Below, piece after piece: positions 47,568-56,643 of a stretch of DNA of 64,000 bases. The notes below the pieces were generated by a model. The model was not told the DNA's origin, made no database searches, and saw nothing but the letters and a program-made list of their open reading frames with translations. How positions within the stretch are numbered: position 1 is the first letter of the stretch; every line of letters starts with the position of its first letter. The stretch is taken from assembly GCF_030818575.1 (NCBI RefSeq), contig NZ_JAUTAL010000001.1, positions 1,736,001 to 1,800,000 of the forward strand. Reading direction: 5' to 3'. The DNA is from Chryseobacterium camelliae. GTDB lineage: Bacteria; Bacteroidota; Bacteroidia; Flavobacteriales; Weeksellaceae. Both the position numbers and the translations under genes were made by a program.

Positions 47568-48197
47568 ATGAATGACAACACGTGGCTCAACAGGTGGGAT
47601 GAAAGATACAGCAACGAAGAGTTTGCCTATGGCACAAAACCTAATAATTACCTGCGGGAGCAACTGGTTACATTAAAACCCGGTACCCTATTGTTCCCTG
47701 CAGAAGGCGAAGGACGAAATGCAATTTTTGCAGCAACCCAGGGATGGACTGTTTCTGCTTTTGATATCAGTGCAAATGGCAGGAAAAAAGCCTTACAGCT
47801 TGCTGAACAGCAAGGAATCACGATTGATTATCGCGTCGGGGAACTTTCTGATTTGGATTATCACGAAGACCAGTTTGATGCCATTGCTCTTATTTACGCT
47901 CATTTTCCGGCAGCAGTTAAATCATCCATACACCAGATGCTCAGCCGGTATCTCCGTAAAGGCGGATATATTATTTTTGAAGCTTTCAGTAAAAATCATC
48001 TTGAATATATCGCAAGAAATGAGAAGGTTGGCGGACCCAAAGATGTTGAGTCACTATTTTCTATTGACGAAATAAAAGCGGATTTCCCGGATTATACTAT
48101 TATAGAATTAAAAGAAACAGAAATCGAACTCAATGAAGGCTTATTCCATAACGGAACAGGTTCTGTTATTCGTTTCGTAGGCCAAAAGCCCTATTGA
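47568..48197 (+). CDS. Class I SAM-dependent methyltransferase
   Basis: The 209-residue protein has [20 protein letters not shown] at the N-terminus (TehB/thiopurine-type entry). The SAM-binding motif I is [20 protein letters not shown] (~residues 44-63), motif II is [20 protein letters not shown], and motif IV is [20 protein letters not shown]. The substrate is unknown; relatives detoxify tellurite or methylate small molecules. The gene diverges from dgt. It is a single gene of normal length. Confidence 0.88.
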   Translation: MNDNTWLNRWDERYSNEEFAYGTKPNNYLREQLVTLKPGTLLFPAEGEGRNAIFAATQGWTVSAFDISANGRKKALQLAEQQGITIDYRVGELSDLDYHEDQFDAIALIYAHFPAAVKSSIHQMLSRYLRKGGYIIFEAFSKNHLEYIARNEKVGGPKDVESLFSIDEIKADFPDYTIIELKETEIELNEGLFHNGTGSVIRFVGQKPY

Positions 48198-48271
48198 CCC
48201 TATTAATCTCTGCATAGAATAGAGATTATGATAATGGAACACTATTTGAATTTTTGTGGAAAAACCAGATC

Positions 48272-49009
48272 ATGCCAGAAGGTCCTACCATATTACTGAT
48301 GAAAGAAAGCCTGCAACCCTTTAAAGGTAAAACCGTTACCGAGGCGGGCGGCGATGCTAAATTTGATAAAGAGCCTTTAACAGGCCAAACGTTGAAAGAC
48401 ATCAAAACATTCGGGAAACAAACATACCTGGTATTTGATAGCATGGTGATCCGAATCCACCTGCTGATGTTCGGTTCTTTCAGCGTTGAAGAACAGATCC
48501 GGCCGGATACACGCCTGAGGCTGTCTTTATTTTTCGGAAAAGATTCCGTTTATTTTTATACCTGCTCCGTCAAACTGGTCGACCCTGAATTTCTGGATAC
48601 GATAGACTGGGAAGCGGACGTAATGAGCGATGCATGGAATCCTGCCAGTACCAAAAAGAAACTGAAGTCCAATCCTGATATGATGGTCTGTGATGCCCTA
48701 ATGGACCAGGACATCTTTTCAGGGGTAGGCAACATCATTAAAAATGAAGTGCTGTTCCGCATCGGTGTACAGCCTGAAAGCCTGCTGGGAAAAATGCCAG
48801 ATAAAAAACTGAAAGAACTGATTGAAGAAGCCCGGAATTACAGTTTTGATTTCCTGCGCTGGAAAAGAGATTCTGTCCTGAAACAGCACTGGTTGGCTCA
48901 TACTAAGAAAACCTGTCCGAAATGCGGCGAAAAAATGGTCAATAAACAGACCGGTGTAGGTAAAAGAAGAAGCTTTTACTGTGAGAAAGACCAGAAGCTG
49001 TATCATTAA
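48272..49009 (+). CDS. nei: Endonuclease VIII/Fpg family DNA glycosylase
   Basis: The protein is 245 residues from the ATG at 48272. This start gives the active PEGPTI N-terminus: Pro2 is the catalytic residue, and a start at 48254 would bury it. The helix-two-turn-helix block DQDIFSGVGNIIKNEVLFRI lies around residue 150. The C-terminal zinc finger is CPKCGEKMVNKQTGVGKRRS, closing with FYCEKDQK, with three Cys visible plus one further ligand. The protein removes oxidised bases from DNA and cuts the backbone. The split between Nei and Fpg is not certain. Confidence 0.87.
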   Translation: MPEGPTILLMKESLQPFKGKTVTEAGGDAKFDKEPLTGQTLKDIKTFGKQTYLVFDSMVIRIHLLMFGSFSVEEQIRPDTRLRLSLFFGKDSVYFYTCSVKLVDPEFLDTIDWEADVMSDAWNPASTKKKLKSNPDMMVCDALMDQDIFSGVGNIIKNEVLFRIGVQPESLLGKMPDKKLKELIEEARNYSFDFLRWKRDSVLKQHWLAHTKKTCPKCGEKMVNKQTGVGKRRSFYCEKDQKLYH

Positions 49010-49117
49010 ATTCCAGAACTGATCTTTTATTTCTTCTTACTTTAAGCCCATATCTTATTTTCATGTATTGTAGCTAAAATATAGATGGATTCATTATTGT
49101 ATCATATATGATTCTGC

Positions 49118-49459
49118 TTAAGATCCATGCGTTCCCATTTTAGAGAATACATTAATGATGATGACGCCGATAACAATCAGTGCCATGCCAAGAATTGCAG
49201 GCCAGTCCGGTGTCTGCTTAAATACAACAATACCAATGACCGTAATGGCTACGATACCCACTCCGGACCAGATTGCATAGGTGATTCCGACCGGAATCTG
49301 ACGAAGCGTAAGACTCAGGAAATAAAATGCCGCTGAATATCCGATAATAGTTATTACAGAAGGAACCAGCCGTGTGAATTCCGAAGATTTTTTCAGAAAG
49401 GTTGTGGCAATAATTTCAAAGACAATAGCCAGCATCAGGTATATATAACTTTTTCCCAT
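49118..49459 (-). CDS. Small multidrug resistance (SMR) transporter
   Basis: The 113-residue protein has four membrane helices. The essential glutamate is present in YLMLAIVFEIIATTFLKKSS (Glu14-15 region), and GITYAIWSGVGIVAITVIGI is the family's third-helix motif. EmrE/QacE-type dimers exchange protons for cationic drugs. It is a single gene. It could also be a guanidinium exporter (Gdx), which cannot be separated by eye. Confidence 0.92.
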   Translation of the reverse strand: MGKSYIYLMLAIVFEIIATTFLKKSSEFTRLVPSVITIIGYSAAFYFLSLTLRQIPVGITYAIWSGVGIVAITVIGIVVFKQTPDWPAILGMALIVIGVIIINVFSKMGTHGS

Positions 49460-49843
49460 ATTGATTTCTTCCTGACAAAATTAAGCAATTTCCTGAAGGA
49501 AAATACAACCACAATGCATTGAGAAGCCATTTTTACCTTCAAGCGTACATCACTGCCATAGGAATCAATAATAAATTTTGTTCACATTATCTGCCTGATT
49601 TGCATATAAAACATGATTTTTATCAACTTATAGTGATACTATTTCTTTAAATCCGGATAAATCCAAATTATCAATTATCAAATGCAGAACGCAGAACCGT
49701 TGAAAGGTTGATAATTTTTTACAGATAAATCAATATAAGTGTAAATAAATTCACAATAATATATTAAATTAATGTAAACAAAATGCATTGCATATCAACA
49801 TTAACAAAGCGTAATAAACTGATATACATCAGCATTATAGGTT
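49460..49843. other. Gene-free stretch
   Basis: About 380 bases of very AT-rich sequence with no coding region, RNA or repeat that I can support. It ends at the promoter of the small reading frame at 49924. Confidence 0.6.
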
Positions 49844-49873
49844 TTGGTATTCCGTTTGAAAGCTGTAGTTTTG
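49844..49873 (+). promoter_or_regulatory. Strong promoter upstream of the 26-residue reading frame
   Basis: TTG at 49844-49846, a 19-bp spacer and TAGTTTTG at 49866-49873 fit the Bacteroidota promoter consensus very well. Transcription would start near 49880, about 45 bp before the ATG. Confidence 0.65.
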
Positions 49874-49923
49874 CCATTGAAAAAATGATAAAAAAAAAGT
49901 CAAATAATTAAAAATTAATCAAA

Positions 49924-50004
49924 ATGATCACTTACATCGGAATCGCAACTTGTTTAGTAGTTTTTGCTTCTTATTTTACAACCGTAAGAAGAGAGGGGAA
50001 CTAG
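49924..50004 (+). CDS. Possible 26-residue membrane peptide
   Basis: The reading frame MITYIGIATCLVVFASYFTT then VRREGN has one membrane span and a charged C-terminus. Because a well-formed promoter lies directly upstream, it may be expressed. I do not recognise a family. Its shape recalls very small inner-membrane subunits such as KdpF, but no Kdp genes are near, so I give no name. Downstream, a hairpin at 50083-50103 and a terminator at 50154-50189 are present. Confidence 0.45.
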   Translation: MITYIGIATCLVVFASYFTTVRREGN

Positions 50005-50082
50005 TGAGCTTTTCTTAAGTATATCTTAAGGATCTCCAAATGAAATTATATTGTTAATGTTTTAGCCTTTACGGCGGCTGCT

Positions 50083-50103
50083 CTTTTACTCAGTGAGTAA
50101 AAG
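50083..50103 (+). other. Hairpin downstream of the 26-residue reading frame
   Basis: CTTTTACT and AGTAAAAG arms with a 5-nt loop. No T run follows, so it is more likely an RNA structure than a terminator. Confidence 0.5.
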
Positions 50104-50153
50104 GGCATATAAAACATAGCAAGAGACCCATACAGAACAATTTTAATTTTTAT

Positions 50154-50189
50154 AGCCGTAAGGTCGGATCCCAGGTCCGGCTTTTTTTA
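50154..50189 (+). terminator. Terminator before the AAA ATPase gene
   Basis: AGCCG and CGGCT arms enclose an inner GGTCGGATCC-containing loop and are followed by TTTTTTT. It probably ends the short transcript that starts near 49880. Confidence 0.65.
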
Positions 50190-50225
50190 TTTCCGCTTAT
50201 CTTTGTACTTCAATATTTTTATTCA

Positions 50226-50939
50226 ATGAACCTGTACAATCTCATCATCCAGGATAAGGAAGAAGTAGCATTAGATGAAGTATTTCTGAGCGAAAGCAAT
50301 TATGAGCAATTCCGGCAACTGATCAAGGAGCACACCTATATCAATGAGCTCCGGGAATATGGCCTTCCGGTCAACAACAAAGTGCTTCTGGAGGGCAGTT
50401 CGGGCTGCGGGAAGACGATGACGGCCAAAGCTATAGCCCATGCCCTGGGCAAAAGCATCATTATCCTGAATTTAAGCAATATCGTATCATCCAGGATCGG
50501 CGAAACTTCCCAGAATATCAAAATGATATTTGATAAAGCATCCCGGGAAAGGTCTGTTTTGTTCCTTGATGAGCTCGACCAGATCGGGAAAGCCAGAGGA
50601 AGTGATGATAAGGATGTAGGTGAAATGAGGCGATTGGTCAATACGCTGCTTCAGCTAATCGATTATTATCCTGAAAATGCCCTGCTGATCTGTGCAACCA
50701 ATCATGCGGACATCATCGATACTGCGCTTTTAAGGCGTTTTCAGTTAAAAATCACATACCAACTACCGTCAGAGGAATTTCTGAACCGTTATTACGACTA
50801 TATTTTAGCCCAATTTCCTGAAGACTTAAGAGCCGTTGACCGGAAATACAATATTTCCTTTGCAGAAGCCAGAGACCATGCCCTGACTTCAGTAAAAGGA
50901 AATCTCATCCGTAATCTGGAGGAAAAAAGCATCTTCTAG
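50226..50939 (+). CDS. AAA family ATPase
   Basis: The 237-residue protein is a single AAA+ module: Walker A LLEGSSGCGKTMTAKAIAHA (~residues 56-75), the pore-type LNLSNIVSSRIGETSQNIKM, Walker B SVLFLDELDQIGKARGSDD (~115) and sensor/arginine finger ICATNHADIIDTALLRRFQL. It resembles the ATPase part of ClpX/FtsH-type proteins but has no other domain. The partner or substrate is unknown. Confidence 0.85.
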   Translation: MNLYNLIIQDKEEVALDEVFLSESNYEQFRQLIKEHTYINELREYGLPVNNKVLLEGSSGCGKTMTAKAIAHALGKSIIILNLSNIVSSRIGETSQNIKMIFDKASRERSVLFLDELDQIGKARGSDDKDVGEMRRLVNTLLQLIDYYPENALLICATNHADIIDTALLRRFQLKITYQLPSEEFLNRYYDYILAQFPEDLRAVDRKYNISFAEARDHALTSVKGNLIRNLEEKSIF

Positions 50940-51078
50940 CGGTTGTTTTTAATTCAGATCCTGTCAATTATATTCCTGCAGCGGATTATTTCCCGATTGC
51001 CTTCATGAATGGCAGGATATTTATTGATACTACCTGTCTTTTATATCCGTAAGTTTACGGCCGATTATTACAACAGCA

Positions 51079-52899
51079 ATGAAAACATTACTCAAATATT
51101 TAAAGCCTCATCAGTGGCTGCTGATCCTATCTCTTGTTTTAGCAACCGTGAACCAGGTATTCTCTTTATTTGGCCCTGCCATTACCGGAAAGATCCTGGA
51201 CCAACTTGTGACGCATCCCAATTTTTTTGATAAGGAAAGAAGCCTTCCCAGGACCCTGAATGAATACCTGTACGGTACGGATCTCTATCACGGTGTATTT
51301 TATTTTCTCGGGCTTCTTATTGCGACAGCTATGGTAAGCAGGATTGCCAAGGCTTTTCAGGATTACGTGGTGAATGTGATCACCCAGAAATTCGGTGCCA
51401 GCATCTTCACAGACGGACTCAAGCACTCAATGGCACTTCCCTATCAGGAATTTGAAGACCAGAGAAGCGGAGAAACGCTTTCGGTGTTAACGAAGGTAAG
51501 AGAAGACGGTGTTAAATTCATTACCAACTTCATCAATATCTTTTTCGGGATTCTCGTAAGTATCATTTTCGTATCCATTTATGCGATCCGCCTTCACTGG
51601 TCGATTATGCCGGTCTATGTGGTAGGAATTTTCCTGATTGCGTTCATCACCAACCTATTGAGCAAGAGAATCAAAAATATCCAGAAGACCATAGTTTCTG
51701 AAACCACCGCACTCGCCGGGAGTACCACTGAGAGCTTGCGGAATATCGAAATTGTAAAAAGCCTGGGACTGACCCAGCAGGAAATCAGGCGGCTGAACAA
51801 TAATACTTATAAGATCCTCGGTCTCGAACTTAGAAAAGTGAAAAGCATCCGGTCTTTGAGCTTTATCCAGGGAACCATGGTAAATTTCCTTCAGCAGCTG
51901 ATCACCCTGACCCTGCTGCTTCTGATCTTTAAAAATATCGTAACTCCGGGAGAATACCTGTCGCTGATGTTTTATGGTTTTTTCATTTTCGGCCCTATGC
52001 AGGAAATCGGGAACATTATTATTTCTTACCGTGAAGCGGAAGCATCACTGAATAATTTCGATCGTCTGATGAAAAAAGATGTTGAAGAAAAACCACTTGC
52101 TCCAAAAAAAATCGGAGCGATCAGGGAGCTGGAATTCCAGGGGGTATCTTTTCAGCACCAGACGGCATCTTACAAAGCGCTGAATGCCATTTCCTTTGAA
52201 GTGAAGAATGGGGAAACCATAGCGTTCGTAGGTCCGAGCGGATCCGGGAAAAGCACACTGGTCAAGCTCCTGGTAGGTCTCTACCGGCCAAAGGAAGGAT
52301 CTATTTTTTATAATCATATCAACGGCAATGCATTTGATTTTGATGAACTGCGAAACCAGATTGGTTTTGTGACCCAGGATACCCAGCTCTTTGCAGGTAC
52401 CATTAAGGAAAATCTTTTATTCGTGAATCCGGATGCCACGGAAACTGACCTTCAGCTGGCCTTGGAACGCTCAAGCAGTACAGCGCTTATCAGAAGGGCC
52501 GAAAAAGGTATTGACACCGTTATCGGCGAAGGAGGCCTTAAACTGAGCGGTGGTGAAAAGCAGAGGATTGCCATTGCCAGGGCACTTCTAAGAAAGCCGC
52601 ATCTCCTTATTTTTGATGAAGCAACATCTGCTCTGGACAGTATTACCGAAGAAGCTATTACCTCAACTATTAAAGAAATCTCCCGGGAAAAAGACCAGAT
52701 CACCGTACTCATTGCCCATCGTCTGAGCACCATTATGCACGCAGACCGTATTTACGTCCTTGAACGCGGGCAGATCATCGAAACCGGATCCCATGACAGT
52801 CTGCTGGCTTTAAATGGTCTGTATTATGCCATGTGGCGGCAGCAGATCGGGGAACGTAAAACTTCAGATTCAGGTATCGATCAAAATATCATATCTTAA
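51079..52899 (+). CDS. ABC transporter, fused permease and ATPase
   Basis: The 606-residue protein has six membrane segments in residues ~15-320 and an ATPase domain after ~340. The latter holds Walker A IAFVGPSGSGKSTLVKLLVG (~382), the Q-loop near QIGFVTQDTQLFAG, signature LKLSGGEKQRIAIARALLRK (~490), Walker B HLLIFDEATSALDS and the H-loop LIAHRLSTI. This is an exporter half-transporter of the MsbA/LmrA type that would work as a dimer. Substrate unknown; lipid or drug export are the usual choices. It starts about 140 bp after the AAA ATPase gene and ends in a shared terminator. Confidence 0.93.
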   Translation: MKTLLKYLKPHQWLLILSLVLATVNQVFSLFGPAITGKILDQLVTHPNFFDKERSLPRTLNEYLYGTDLYHGVFYFLGLLIATAMVSRIAKAFQDYVVNVITQKFGASIFTDGLKHSMALPYQEFEDQRSGETLSVLTKVREDGVKFITNFINIFFGILVSIIFVSIYAIRLHWSIMPVYVVGIFLIAFITNLLSKRIKNIQKTIVSETTALAGSTTESLRNIEIVKSLGLTQQEIRRLNNNTYKILGLELRKVKSIRSLSFIQGTMVNFLQQLITLTLLLLIFKNIVTPGEYLSLMFYGFFIFGPMQEIGNIIISYREAEASLNNFDRLMKKDVEEKPLAPKKIGAIRELEFQGVSFQHQTASYKALNAISFEVKNGETIAFVGPSGSGKSTLVKLLVGLYRPKEGSIFYNHINGNAFDFDELRNQIGFVTQDTQLFAGTIKENLLFVNPDATETDLQLALERSSSTALIRRAEKGIDTVIGEGGLKLSGGEKQRIAIARALLRKPHLLIFDEATSALDSITEEAITSTIKEISREKDQITVLIAHRLSTIMHADRIYVLERGQIIETGSHDSLLALNGLYYAMWRQQIGERKTSDSGIDQNIIS

Positions 52900-52908
52900 A
52901 GATAAAGT

Positions 52909-52937
52909 AAAACGCCGGACTCTCTGTCCGGCGTTTT
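52909..52937. terminator. Bidirectional terminator after the ABC exporter
   Basis: A perfect 12-bp stem, AAAACGCCGGAC / GTCCGGCGTTTT with a 5-nt loop. It separates the ABC exporter from the converging HTH gene. Confidence 0.88.
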
Positions 52938-52960
52938 ACATTTTATTCATCACCGCTGAA

Positions 52961-53293
52961 TCAGCTTTTGTTTTCAAGCATTTTTTTCCATCTGGTTACC
53001 GTATTCCTGCTGAGCCTGAAATGGGTAGCCAGTTGCCTGTTGTTATATCCGTATTCTTTCTGGAACTGAAGAATATCCCTGATAGCTTTTAAATCGTAAG
53101 CCTTCAGTTTCTGATTGTTCCTGATCTGTTCAGTATCTGTGTTTTCTGACAGAATTTCATCCAGCCGGATGATATCCATAATCTGTATCTGGCTTTTATT
53201 CAAAATAGGCTTGCAAAGCGATGCCTTATCAGGATATTTCAAAGCAATCATATCCCTGTAAATTTTCTTGTAATCCGGTGTATTTTTCATCAT
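52961..53293 (-). CDS. Helix-turn-helix protein, transposase-OrfA-like
   Basis: The 110-residue protein has a C-terminal homeodomain-like helix-turn-helix (AIRDILQFQKEYGYNNRQLA and THFRLSRNTVTRWKKMLENK, residues ~70-108), as in OrfA proteins of IS3-type elements. The N-terminal 65 residues are specific (YRDMIALKYPDKASLCKPIL). There is no transposase catalytic gene nearby and no flanking inverted repeat, so I read it as a domesticated regulator and not an insertion sequence. It starts 8 bp after the end of the related gene at 53302 and is probably in one operon. Confidence 0.7.
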   Translation of the reverse strand: MMKNTPDYKKIYRDMIALKYPDKASLCKPILNKSQIQIMDIIRLDEILSENTDTEQIRNNQKLKAYDLKAIRDILQFQKEYGYNNRQLATHFRLSRNTVTRWKKMLENKS

Positions 53294-53301
53294 TTAAAAT
53301 A

Positions 53302-53733
53302 TTACCTGTTTTTACTGATCCACTTGTATAAAGTGGTTTTGGGAATCTTGTATTCTTCTATGACCTGTTGGGGAGTCTTTTTTCCGGTTTCAATCTGTTC
53401 GAGGATAAAACTGATCATCTGCTGGGTATAGATATTCTTCCTGAATACAGGTAAGCCCGATGCGGAAGTATTGTGCGACGCGGCCTTCTTTTTAGCCGCT
53501 CCGGAGGTTGGGGCATAAAGGATCAGGTGCTGGCTGTAGAGCCTGAAGAAATCATATTCCAGAAGTTTGCTCCAACGGAGCAGGATCCCCGTTTCCAGAT
53601 CCCGGGATTCGTACATTTCTAAAATTTCCGCTTCTGTTTTTTTCAGGAAATTCATGATCCTGGGCATCTCTATACCGCTTTCACGGACTCTCCCCACGAT
53701 CAGCTTGCCGATGTGAATGTCTTTGAACATCAT
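53302..53733 (-). CDS. Two-domain HTH protein (XRE-like N-terminus, transposase-like C-terminus)
   Basis: The 143-residue protein has an N-terminal XRE-like part (IHIGKLIVGRVRESGIEMPR then IMNFLKKTEAEILEMYE, ending near LEYDFFRLYSQHLI). A linker follows, then a C-terminal OrfA-type helix-turn-helix (ISFILEQIETGKKTPQQVIE, EYKIPKTTLYKWISKNR). It is a member of a family that is expanded in Chryseobacterium-type genomes, to my knowledge. It is the first gene of a pair with the shorter HTH protein at 52961. Target genes are unknown; the two secreted proteins upstream are possible ones. Confidence 0.7.
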   Translation of the reverse strand: MMFKDIHIGKLIVGRVRESGIEMPRIMNFLKKTEAEILEMYESRDLETGILLRWSKLLEYDFFRLYSQHLILYAPTSGAAKKKAASHNTSASGLPVFRKNIYTQQMISFILEQIETGKKTPQQVIEEYKIPKTTLYKWISKNR

Positions 53734-53810
53734 TTGTGTTTTAAATGTTTAACAGATGCAAGTTAACATTTTGACCGTCAAAAAGGAAATTTTTTGATGT
53801 GATTTTCCTA

Positions 53811-55262
53811 TTATCTCACAATCCCTACGTTGCCATTTTTATCCGTCCGGACTAACCAGAAATCGAACCCGCCCTGCTTATTTGTTCCTGCCTGGTTACC
53901 GGTATTGAATGAGCCTTCTTCGGAAAAACCACCGAACAGATAGCCATCCGGCGTTTCGGAAATGCTGTACAGGAAATCATCGGAAGCACCGCCATATCTC
54001 TTCTGCCACTGAATGATTCCTGAACTGTCAGTCTTCAAAATCCAGTAATCGTTTCCTCCATATCCGGGGGAGCCTGCCTGAAGGCCTGTACTGGCAGAAT
54101 TAGCATCAGAGAAACCTCCGATGATAAATCCTCCGTCTGAAGTCTGCCGGATCGCATAACAGTAATTATAGGATGATCCGCCATACCTGTTCTGCCATTG
54201 GATATCACCAGTACTGCTGATTTTTACAATCCAGTAATCGTACGGGCCATAAGCATTTAGATTAGATTGATCACCAGAAAGGAAAAGGCCATAGTTTGAA
54301 TGTCCTGCTATAATATATCCACCATCATTGGTTTTGATAACATCATATAAGATATCCTGAGCCATAGATCCGTAATTTCTCTGCCACTGTATTGTCCCAG
54401 CATTATTAACCTTGATCAGCCAATAATCGATGCTTCCTCGGCTTGATGATCCCGCCTGGATACCACCACCTTCAAAATCAGAATTTCCCGCGATAATATA
54501 TCCTCCGTCCTGTGTCTGTTTAACAGAATATAAAAAATCATCGTAGCCAGCTCCATACCTTTTCTGCCACTGGATTATACCTGACGCATCAGTTTTCAGA
54601 ACCCAGTAATCATATCCTCCATAATTGGAGCTTCCTGTCTGGTCTTCTGTATTGGCTGATGCTGCAACGGAATAACCTCCGATAAAAAAACCTCCGTCAG
54701 CGGTCTGCACAATGGAATTAGCACCATTGACAATATCATCCCCAGATCCGCCGTATCTTTTCTGCCACTGGATATTTCCGGAAGAATCAATCTTAATGAG
54801 CCAATAATCTATCCCTCCCTTACCTGCAATTCCAGCCTGGTCTCCGGTAGATGCAGAAGCCGCTTCTGATCTTCCCAGCAGGACATATCCGTTATCGCTG
54901 GTCTGAACAACACCGTAGAGCTGGTCATCACCGGTTCCCCCGTATCGTTTCTGCCACTGAATGTTTCCGGTATTATCCGCTTTTACCACCCAGTAATCCC
55001 GTCCTCCTTTTCCGGTGATGCCTGCCTGGTCTGCTGACCCGGCTGATGCCGAAGCCGAGTAACCTCCCATAATAAAGCCCCCGTCTGAGGTATTGTTGAC
55101 GGAATATAAATAATCCTGATCGGTTCCGCCGTACCTGGCCGTAACTGCATAGAAAGACATTGGCGGACTCCCGGCCATCTGCGCTTTAAGGTTAACCGTT
55201 ACTACCAACATAACACAAAAGATGAAGGTAAGGATATACTTTTTTATCATATTATTTTTCAT
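53811..55262 (-). CDS. Secreted seven-repeat protein, probably a beta-propeller
   Basis: The 483-residue protein has a signal peptide (KKYILTFIFCVMLVVTVNLK then AQ) and seven repeats of ~62 residues. Each begins with RYGG or a variant (RYGGTDQDYLYSV, RYGGTGDDQLYGV and so on), continues with DGGFIMGGYS and ends DYWVVKAD-GNIQWQK. The seven-fold repetition fits a seven-bladed propeller, which is an inference. There is no C-terminal type IX secretion sorting domain; the chain ends WLVRTDKNGNVGIVR. It starts 2 bp after the end of the YadA-head-like protein, so the two are one operon. Confidence 0.82.
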   Translation of the reverse strand: MKNNMIKKYILTFIFCVMLVVTVNLKAQMAGSPPMSFYAVTARYGGTDQDYLYSVNNTSDGGFIMGGYSASASAGSADQAGITGKGGRDYWVVKADNTGNIQWQKRYGGTGDDQLYGVVQTSDNGYVLLGRSEAASASTGDQAGIAGKGGIDYWLIKIDSSGNIQWQKRYGGSGDDIVNGANSIVQTADGGFFIGGYSVAASANTEDQTGSSNYGGYDYWVLKTDASGIIQWQKRYGAGYDDFLYSVKQTQDGGYIIAGNSDFEGGGIQAGSSSRGSIDYWLIKVNNAGTIQWQRNYGSMAQDILYDVIKTNDGGYIIAGHSNYGLFLSGDQSNLNAYGPYDYWIVKISSTGDIQWQNRYGGSSYNYCYAIRQTSDGGFIIGGFSDANSASTGLQAGSPGYGGNDYWILKTDSSGIIQWQKRYGGASDDFLYSISETPDGYLFGGFSEEGSFNTGNQAGTNKQGGFDFWLVRTDKNGNVGIVR

Positions 55263-55264
55263 TT

Positions 55265-56575
55265 CTAGAATCCTGAAATCATATGAACATATACCGTGCT
55301 TCCCATTACCATAAAAGTATAAAGGGTCTCCTTATCAGCTATTGTTGCTGTATTGTGTACGTATTTTACTGTAAACCAATTAGCTGTAAATGCTGATGTT
55401 CCTGAGGTGGTTCCTCTTACACTTAAGGTATACGTTCCGCCATCCTTGATATTCTGAAGCGTAAAGTTTCCTGCAGAAGCCGAAGTATAGGCCAGGTTAC
55501 TTTTGCTGTAATCAATGGTGGTACTGCTTCCTGCATTATAAGCAGATTTGTTGGTGGAAGCACCGTCAATTTCCAATTTTGAGGCAGGAGATGTGGTTCC
55601 GATCCCTACGTTGACTGCTAATGACCCCGTACCGCCTAATACAAGGCTGTTGCTGGCGCTTACTACTGCTCCATAACCGATCGCAGTAGCATTAGTAAGA
55701 TTGTTGGCAGATGCGTCCGAACCATTTCCAACAAAAGTATTGTTACTACCAGTAGTAATCGCTTTTCCTGCCAAGTTCCCCACAGCAACATTTCTTACCC
55801 CTGTAGTATTGCCTACACCAGCCTGATAACCTACGAAAGCATTATATCCTCCGGAAGTATTAGCATTTCCGGCCCAGGTTCCTAAAAAAGTATTGGCATC
55901 ACCGGTTGTACTGCTTCCGGAATTATACCCCATCAGTACATTAGAGTTGCCGCCGACATTGGAAGTTCCTGAATAAGATCCGACAAATACATTGGAGCTC
56001 CCTACCGTGTTGGCAGAGCCTGCATTATTTCCCAAGAAAACATTCAGATTGCCTGTCGTATTGGCTTTCCCTGCATCAACACCTAAAGCAAGATTATCGG
56101 AGGCTGCTGTCCCAATATAACCAGCTAAATTATTATTAGTCTTGATAACGAATGAATGCGCGTCAGTCGTTCCGATGAATTTTGTTCCCAGAGCATTGAG
56201 CGCCGTAGCGTCAGTACCACTGTTTCCTGTCAGCGCCCAGGCCGGGATGCTCTGCCAAGTAGCAAGTCCGCTGGCATCAGAAGTCAGTACTTTCCCGCTT
56301 CCCTGTGTACCGTCTGCTATTTTTAAAGCTCCGCTGGTTGTTCCGTTATTAATGTCTAACCTCGCGGACGGTGAAATGGTTCCTATACCGACAAATCCAG
56401 CAGCGGTAACCACTACGTCATCTGACTGCTGGATTACAGAAGGCGTACCGGAGGAAGGATTATTCTTGCCGCCATCTACGTGAAAGGTTCCCTGTGGATT
56501 GGTGGTATTTATTCCAACCTGGGAAAATGCAGTAACCGGTACGGCCACTGCTAGTGTGAGTAATTTTTTTTTCAT
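55265..56575 (-). CDS. Secreted protein with YadA-head-like repeats
   Basis: The 436-residue protein has a signal peptide (MKKKLLTLAVAVPVTAFSQ) and the block VGINTTNPQGTFHVDGG, common in flavobacterial surface proteins. Residues ~165-305 hold about eight short repeats of the type NVFLGNNAGSANTVGSS and NAFVGYQAGVGNTTGVR. They resemble the left-handed helical head of trimeric adhesins. The C-terminal region has no membrane anchor or sorting signal that I can see. Probable role: surface or secreted fibre. It is the first gene of the pair with the propeller protein. Confidence 0.8.
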   Translation of the reverse strand: MKKKLLTLAVAVPVTAFSQVGINTTNPQGTFHVDGGKNNPSSGTPSVIQQSDDVVVTAAGFVGIGTISPSARLDINNGTTSGALKIADGTQGSGKVLTSDASGLATWQSIPAWALTGNSGTDATALNALGTKFIGTTDAHSFVIKTNNNLAGYIGTAASDNLALGVDAGKANTTGNLNVFLGNNAGSANTVGSSNVFVGSYSGTSNVGGNSNVLMGYNSGSSTTGDANTFLGTWAGNANTSGGYNAFVGYQAGVGNTTGVRNVAVGNLAGKAITTGSNNTFVGNGSDASANNLTNATAIGYGAVVSASNSLVLGGTGSLAVNVGIGTTSPASKLEIDGASTNKSAYNAGSSTTIDYSKSNLAYTSASAGNFTLQNIKDGGTYTLSVRGTTSGTSAFTANWFTVKYVHNTATIADKETLYTFMVMGSTVYVHMISGF

Positions 56576-56643
56576 TCCTGTAAGGATTTGATGATACGCG
56601 GATGACCACCCTGATCATCCGCATTAGAAAGTTGTATCAAGAA

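Noticed and set aside
49924..50004. Naming the 26-residue frame KdpF
   Set aside because: Only size and hydrophobicity agree; no kdpA, kdpB or kdpC follows.
52961..53733. An IS3-type insertion sequence
   Set aside because: There is no OrfB integrase and I see no terminal inverted repeats or target duplication.
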